Assembly: GCA_002946415.1 (NCBI GenBank) | Contig: NJPS01000064.1 | Location: forward strand, 62,001-126,000 | Reading direction: 5' to 3' | Length of the DNA stretch: 64,000 nt | DNA from: Rutstroemia sp. NJR-2017a BVV2 | Lineage: Eukaryota; Ascomycota; Leotiomycetes; Helotiales; Rutstroemiaceae | Shown: one piece after another, positions 58,441 to 64,000 of the stretch | Position numbering within the stretch: the stretch's first letter is position 1 | Layout of the letters: every line of letters starts with the position of its first letter | Notes under the pieces: model-generated | Told to the model about the DNA's origin: nothing | Databases searched by the model: none | Seen by the model: only the letters and a program-made list of their open reading frames with translations | Translations under genes and position numbers: made by a program

Positions 58441-58721
58441 TTAGCCTTTCATGAAGATGAGAGAAGGACGGAAGAGGTGAGTTGAAGTATTGGGGAACAT
58501 GCCCCTACAATTCAGATAATTGAATTTCCGATGTTGTAAGAATAAAACATGAGCCTATACGTGAATAAGTGTTCTTGTCGTATCACACATTGCATCTTAA
58601 AATGCAATAAATATAATTTGAAGAAACTGCTATCTAGTAGTGAAAGTATATCGTACGCTACTACATGTTTTATTGAATGCCAGGATAAAAACTGCATATA
58701 ACCATGATTGAACTAATTATA

Positions 58722-59771
58722 CTATGCATCACCGACTGGTTTCTTTCTACCCCAGACAGCTCTTAGTGGGTAATGAGCGCCGGTCTCAATCAACTCGGCA
58801 TAAAGCCTATCTGCCAAAGTGTCTAGTTGGATATTCGACAAACTGGTGCGCAGATTCATAGCTATGAAATTATTTTAGTTAGTATCGGAGGCTAAAGTAG
58901 ATGTATAGGAGTTGTTAACCTTTAGCGTGCATTACTAGCCCATGCATGGCGCCAGCTGTGCTACTAGCACCCTTCTCGACCAATTCAATCTTTTCGTTCG
59001 ACGGCCCAAGAATCATGTCAACGGATATCTCCTGAATATCCACAGCCCCAGACTCTTCCAACTACTGCCGAAGATTCTGAGCATACTTCCAGCCCGCTCC
59101 TGTAGGATCAAATACCTCCCGCACCAGCTCCAAAAACTCAAGGAAAACTGGTCCTGAGTTGGGAGCTATCTGCTCAGCTTCCACAAGCTGGATCCAGCCC
59201 CCCGGCTTAACAAGCTCGAGGATATTGCGCACGGCCTGTGGCAGAGAGTATGGTACTGCGCCTGGAAGAGAGAGCCTTTGATGGGCTAGGTCAAAACTTG
59301 CGTGTGCTTTGGATGGCCAGGCCGTGCCGAAGTTGTGCAGGTAAAAGTCGAAATCGGGAGGAAAACTTGTTGGGAGGATTTTCGAGTTTATGTCAGTGCC
59401 GACGTATGTATTGTTCTTAGAGGATCCGCATTGTTCGCGGAGTTCTTGTAACCAGTGACCTTGTTCGAGTCAACAAATTTTACATGAATATGATTCACAT
59501 ATCTAATCTTCTAGGAAGTTTGAGGGACGTGGCGTTCGTTATTTTTTACCGGACAAGAGCGATCGCGGGATGAGGGATAGAATGTGGAAAAAGAGGTAAA
59601 CGTACCATCCGCTGTGGCGGAATCGAGAATGCGGAGGTTGGGCTGCGTGAGGTTGATAGGTGCGAGAACTAGCTTTCCGCCAAGAGCATCGATCACTACA
59701 TGGTGTTGATCAAGTAGTCGTTGGCTGGTAGCTGGATCTGTGGGGACGAGCGACGGCGAAGCGGAAGGCAT
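58722..59771 (-). pseudogene. SAM methyltransferase with one in-frame TAG
   Basis: Class I SAM-dependent methyltransferase of about 280 codons, exons 59771-59606, 59459-58920 and 58861-58722. The N-terminal QRLLDQHHVVIDALGGKLVLAP is followed by LRILDSATADG (SAM loop, with a serine-alanine variant), YVGTDINS, FDLAHQRLSLPG and VKPGGWIQLVEAEQ. A TAG at 59064-59062 interrupts YAQNLRQ*LEESGA. Beyond it the frame continues with DMILGPSNEKIELVEKGASS and a good C-terminus GAHYPLRAVWGRKKPVGDA. It pairs head-to-head with the paralogue at 60420. Either a recent nonsense mutation or an error. Role in small-molecule methylation is inferred. Confidence 0.75.
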
Positions 59772-60419
59772 TGGAACGGCAGCTGCTACTAAAGACAAAA
59801 TTTTGTTTAATCTTGATTGCTCTTTCACTTCTTTCCCCCCGATTATTGTGAGTCTACTCAATTTTGTTTTGGCAGCTGTCTAACGTGACTACGGCATATT
59901 CCTCTATTCTAGATAGCAAGAATATCAAGCACTTGCCTTCGGTACTTGCCGGCAGCCGACACCCACCCAATCAACCTGAAGTTTCGGGAAATCCTCTTGA
60001 ATTATTTCGATATTAACATGCTGGATATGCGTTGGAGTAGATGGTCGTGCTTGAACACCTCTACGCTCCCTGTGGAAAATAGGCGCCTCATACGGAACAC
60101 GTTATAATAGTTGTATCGATATACAGTACGAATATTCGACTGCGAACCTGACCCCGAGAACTGTAGAGCTCCCGGATCATTAAATCTCATTTTCCTATAT
60201 TAAAACCGCAGTTTATAAGGTAACAGAACCTCCGGTACTTCCCAAAACTCCAGCGCTTCGCGCGTAATTTTACAAATTGGCTTTCCGAGTATAACTGGCC
60301 GAAGGTCTTTATTCCACGTCCAGGTATAAGAGAAGGTGCCATATTCCGACTTGCAGCCTCAGACTTCACAAATTACACTCGACCTCAGTATCACTACCTT
60401 CCCAGGAAAAACTGGCCTC
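59772..60419. promoter_or_regulatory. shared upstream region of paralogous methyltransferases
   Basis: About 650 bp between two head-to-head paralogues. Short open frames without motifs; no repeat recognised. Confidence 0.35.
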
Positions 60420-61366
60420 ATGATGGCGTCAGATAAGAAAGATGAGATCGGATATATCCTGGCGAATGGCGAAGAGATGAATCGACTTTCCACCCAGCAC
60501 TATGTTATAAAAGATGCTATGGATGGCCTATTGATGTTACCTGTAGATCATACAGCAGGAGGTTTACATATTCTCGATTCTGGTACTGCAGATGGTATAT
60601 TTCCCGACAAATCAGTCACACACTGCCTTGATATTTGCTTGCCATTAAAGCAAACCTCTTACCATTCCCATATATCGTATACAGCTGATTTACTTACTGG
60701 CAGGAACATGGATCTATGATTTGCAGAGAGATATGTCTCCACAGACAACCTTCATGGGCACCGACATCGATGCTAGCAAGTTTCCATCAGCTCCGCAACC
60801 AAGTACAACATTTCAGGTCCAAGACATAACCAGCTCTTGGCCAGCAGCCTGGCAGAATAGTTTTGATATAGTGCATCAGCGCCTCGCGCTCGCTGCAGCA
60901 GGGCCAGCCACAAAGGATGCTGTACATAATCTGGCTACGTTGGTCAAACCCGGCGGGTGGATCCAATTGATCGAGGCCGAAAATGTGCTAGATAATGATC
61001 AGGGATCGGCGATGAATGATTTCGTACGCTTGGTGCGGGATATCTTCTCTGTGATGGGAACTAATCTGAACCTGATGCGAGACCTTGCTCCAATGCTTCG
61101 TCAAGAGGGTTTTGTGGACGTCCAGGAACGATTAGTGACGATGCAACTTGGCCCACATAATAAAGATCCAAATTTGGGAGAACTAGGGATAAAATCTACA
61201 GCCGTTGCATGTGCCGGCTTAGTCCAATTTGCGTCCAGTAAGTTTCCCCCTTTCCCACAGCCTTTTCATTTATTTTAAAGAATGGCTTGTGCTAAGCTAA
61301 CGTCGCATGTCAGCCCTTCCACCGGCCACTCTATCCCTGAACCATGGGCGTCTTAAGAATCTGTAA
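60420..61366 (+). CDS. SAM-dependent methyltransferase, paralogue of 58722-59771
   Basis: Class I methyltransferase of about 253 residues, exons 60420-60594, 60704-61237 and 61314-61366. It matches the neighbouring inverted gene block by block: YVIKDAMDGLLMLPVDH, LHILDSGTADG (SAM loop), FMGTDIDAS, FDIVHQRLALAAAG, LVKPGGWIQLIEAEN and MLRQEGFVDVQERLVTMQLG. The third exon is short and ends LPPATLSLNHGRLKNL, lacking the GAHYPLRAVWG-type tail found in the paralogue, so the C-terminus is truncated or the last exon mis-modelled. Target unknown. The pair probably arose by inverted duplication. Confidence 0.75.
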
Positions 61367-61757
61367 CTTATGCCGACCGCAGTATCCTGATTAGGACTAA
61401 TTATAGTTAGCTACCCGTTTCACCTAACAGGGTCGGACCCTTGCTGGAGAAATAAGCCGGATGGAGTGAATTTGGTAACGACAGTGAGTTGAACAACGAG
61501 GGGTGTTCGGACCCCAATGCACAGATTTGTAATTTAAAGTGAATAAGATACGGCTCCAATCACATGGTGGAACAAAAGAATACATACAATAGGTAGATTG
61601 TGGGGTTTGCGAGCCGAGGGGCACAGCCTCTGATTGTTACTACCTACAAGGCTGGAATTATTTTGCTTCCTGCTTTCAAAACTATCACCTTCGTCCTTCA
61701 CTCATTTTCCACTACAACAAGAACAACAACACAGAAATAATTCATCACCTATTCAAC
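61367..61757. other. intergenic
   Basis: No recognisable coding content. The right end (about 61670-61757) looks like a leader with CA-rich sequence before the ATG at 61758. Confidence 0.35.
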
Positions 61758-62696
61758 ATGAATAACTCCGCAAACGATAACAAGTTTGTCCCCAAGCAGG
61801 CTCTCATGCCAACACCGCAGCTTTATGATGAGCTTGTCGGAGATAGTATGGAAGAGCTTGCGAAGGTCAGCCTTGCCCAGATCTCTCCTATTCCTACTGG
61901 CGCTATTATCCGTAAGTAGAACACTATGGAGCTGTATAATCAGCTATAGGAAACCAGGATAAGAGGCAAGATGCTGACTACTAAAGATGATAATGGTTGC
62001 GGGACTGGAGCCGCGACCACCGCAGTCATGGACGCTATCTCCACGAAATCGGTGCAAGTCTCAGTCAAAGGAACCGACAATAACGAAAAAGCACTAGAGG
62101 TCTATAAGAACCATATTGCTGCCAAATCTTGGCCTGCCGAGGCTTTACTGATGGATTCCAACAAGCTTGAGTTTGCAGATAATACTTTCTCCTATTCCAT
62201 CGGGAATGCCTTTCTTTTTGTGCTACCCAATGATGGTATTGATACTGTGAAAGAGTCATATCGAACACTCAAGCCTGGCGGAACTTTGATCGTCAATTCC
62301 TGGGCCTATGTCCCCAATATGGAGCCCATTCAGACAGCAGCCAAAGCTACTCGACCCCCAGGAACTCCGTTGCCGAGAGACGGTTTGCAAAAATGGTCAC
62401 CAGCAGACTTTTTGCGTGATGTGGTGGAGAAAGGTGGATTCGAGAAGGATAAGATCACTCTAGCGAAGAGAGATATTATAGTTACAACGACCGAGCTCAC
62501 GCGCTTTGCAACGATGCTCTGGAGTTTCATTGGAGGAACAACAGAATCTGGCTGGCTTAATTCAGATGAGGATAACTGGGACAAGGCTATCGAGATCATC
62601 AAGGACGTTTTGAGAAAGACGGACGGCTTCAAGCTATTGGATGGTGGAAGAGCGCAGCTGAAATTTATTGCCAATGTTGCCATAGCTACAAAATAG
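61758..62696 (+). CDS. SAM methyltransferase, GliN/TdiE-like
   Basis: Class I methyltransferase of 287 residues, exons 61758-61911 and 61987-62696. The N-terminal PTPQLYDELVGDSMEELAKVSLAQI leads into the SAM motif IIHDNGCGTGAAT, completed across the intron. ALLMDSNKLEFADNTF follows (acidic residue of motif II/III), then SYSIGNAFLFVLPND and ESYRTLKPGGTLIVNSW. This layout (YDELVG... then HDNGCGTG) is that of methyltransferases found in fungal secondary-metabolite clusters, including gliotoxin-type N-methyltransferases. It lies within 5 kb of a gliT-like gene, an association also seen in epipolythiodioxopiperazine clusters. No peptide synthetase is in view. Function is inferred from family. Confidence 0.85.
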
Positions 62697-63365
62697 GCCC
62701 AGTCGCTGCCATGACCTTTCGCAGCTTAATCTCGGCTGTTTGCACCACAAGGCTGGTGGTAGGAGCGCTATCTAAGAGCCGTTTCTATCTTGTTAGAGGA
62801 CTTTCTTTAAAAAATAGTTATTGGATAACTGCATCCCATCTGTTCTATTCGCATGAGGCAATAATAACACAAGAGATTTTGTGATGTGAGGCAGATTGGT
62901 ATAATTTATTATGACTGAAAACAATTTGCATTTTGGAACTTGCTTTCGGCGACTATTTCGGGTCTCCGGCTGCTTCCATACTCTCAACTCTCTTATCTGA
63001 TGATTCCATAAATAACGTAGATTTATTTTCAAAGTGCCAACGTCACTGTCTACAACGCCAAGTAAAGGCATGAGAAGTACTGAAGCCGATGCCACCAAAG
63101 GTCAGATAATTCTATACTTGGTAAAGACCTCGCCGTCCCAGAAACATTTGCATCTGAAATGTACCAAAGATTAGGCTCTAATGTTTTCTATCACCCATCC
63201 AGAGAATGTTTGCACGAAGCTCCATTCATCGGCATCCAAAGCATTGAGCCGGAAGTCTGGGATATATCATATCCGGTAACCGAGCTGGGTATGAATACAG
63301 CCACTGGCAGTGCCAGCGTCAAGCCTTAATGAACTGATCACTATGAGAAGAACTGATCTGACAAG
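62697..63365. other. intergenic with one open coding-like stretch
   Basis: Frame 63126-63329 is open for 67 codons (AVPETFASEMYQRLGSN, then YHPSRECLHEAPF, ending GSASVKP and stop). No family was recognised. It may be an exon of an unrecognised gene or a relic. The rest shows nothing. Confidence 0.35.
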
Positions 63366-64000
63366 ATGTTTCTGTTAAATGATATTACCATCAAAAATGC
63401 TACATTATCGCTACTCATCTTGGTTTGTGGCCCCACGCGCACTGCTGTGTATCTTACTGATGATTTTTAGTTACTCACATTCATTGTCACAAGAGCCGTG
63501 TATAACATCGCTTTCCATCCGCCTTCAAAATTCCCAGGTCCTTTGACTCGAGCAGCATTTGCGTGGCCTGGCCTGCTGGGAACGTGTAAGGGCCAATACG
63601 TGAGCGACGTCTGGGATATACACCAGAAGTACGGGCCCGTTGTCAGAATTGCTCCAGATGCTGTATCGTTCTCCACCTCAGGTGCATGGAAAGGTGTCAA
63701 CTCCTGTTTCCTTAGGTATCTCTAGACTCATATGAGGCTGAAAAGTGGCTAAAATACGATGTTTTATCAGATATATACGCTCTACAGGATGGGAAAAAAC
63801 AAATCGCGAAAGACTATAAGCGTTTTCCAGATCAAGTCGACGCAATTCATCTTTTTGGTATACAGCTTTCCTAGACTTATTAGAATCACATTAGCTAACT
63901 TTGTAGCTTCCAATGATGTCGACCATGCTCGTATTCGCAGGATCGTTAGCTACGGGTTTTCCGCTTCCGCACTTCGGGCCCAGGACGGCATGATTACCAG
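63366..64000 (+). CDS. cytochrome P450, N-terminal part, runs off window
   Basis: 5' portion of a P450, exons 63366-63422, 63471-63693, 63771-63857 and 63907-64000 onward. It has a short hydrophobic anchor (LSLLILLLTFIVTRAVYN), the hinge FHPPSKFPGP, then WDIHQKYGPVVRIAPDAVSFS, AWKDIYALQDGKKQ (built across an intron; cf. the W-x-D-I-Y motif), DHARIRRIVSYGFSASALRAQ (C-helix region of the TRI11/pisatin-demethylase-like group). The heme region lies beyond the window, so integrity cannot be judged. Confidence 0.85.

Noticed and set aside
1..64000. tRNA and rRNA genes
   Set aside because: Scanned by eye for B-box-like GGTTCGANTCC with a matching acceptor stem and found none. A covariance-model search (tRNAscan-SE) would settle it; a high-scoring hit would overturn this.

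Overview
The window looks like nuclear DNA of a filamentous ascomycete (Pezizomycotina). The evidence is short GT-AG introns of about 45-75 bp in nearly every gene, fungal-type O-methyltransferases, many different cytochrome P450s, NmrA-like and fungal rhodopsin-domain proteins, AT-rich islands, and C:G-to-T:A nonsense changes of the kind left by repeat-induced point mutation (RIP). A leotiomycete is my guess; the sequence does not prove it.

Layout. About 0-37 kb is an accessory, secondary-metabolism-type block. It holds three plant-type O-methyltransferases (0-0.7, 1.1-2.5 and 14.9-16.5 kb), P450s (3.4, 12.0, 31.3 and 33.5 kb, plus a wrecked one at 20.5-24.4 kb), an NmrA-like reductase (5.6 kb), a polyketide-synthase ketoreductase remnant (7.6 kb), a rhodopsin-domain membrane protein (8.5 kb), a drug-efflux MFS transporter (17.1 kb) and a dead relative of it (10.3 kb), an ACC-synthase-like aminotransferase (25.6 kb), a broken MYND protein, a small secreted protein and an F-box/ankyrin protein. 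About 38-52 kb is a conserved block: a DJ-1/PfpI protein, a four-RRM Nrd1-type RNA-binding protein, cytosolic asparaginyl-tRNA synthetase and, divergent from it, DNA ligase I. About 52.5-64 kb is accessory again: a RIP-damaged P450, an MFS transporter, a gliT-like disulfide oxidoreductase with a frameshift, head-to-head paralogous methyltransferases, a GliN-like methyltransferase, and the start of another P450 that leaves the window.

The accessory genes fit oxidation, methylation and export of small molecules, but no intact backbone synthase is present. The only backbone-enzyme trace is the ketoreductase fragment. Many tailoring genes carry a single lesion (nonsense codon, 1-nt frameshift, missing splice acceptor), so the two accessory blocks look like decaying or partly silenced gene clusters. 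The most information-rich locus is the P450 pseudogene at 20.5-24.4 kb. It was hit by two solo LTRs in opposite orientation (each with a perfect 5-bp target duplication), a 426-bp TA-flanked MITE with ~60-bp terminal inverted repeats, and a ~1-kb palindrome-rich foldback element. An intact paralogue lies 8.5 kb upstream as a reference. Exon boundaries are my own reading of frames and splice signals.
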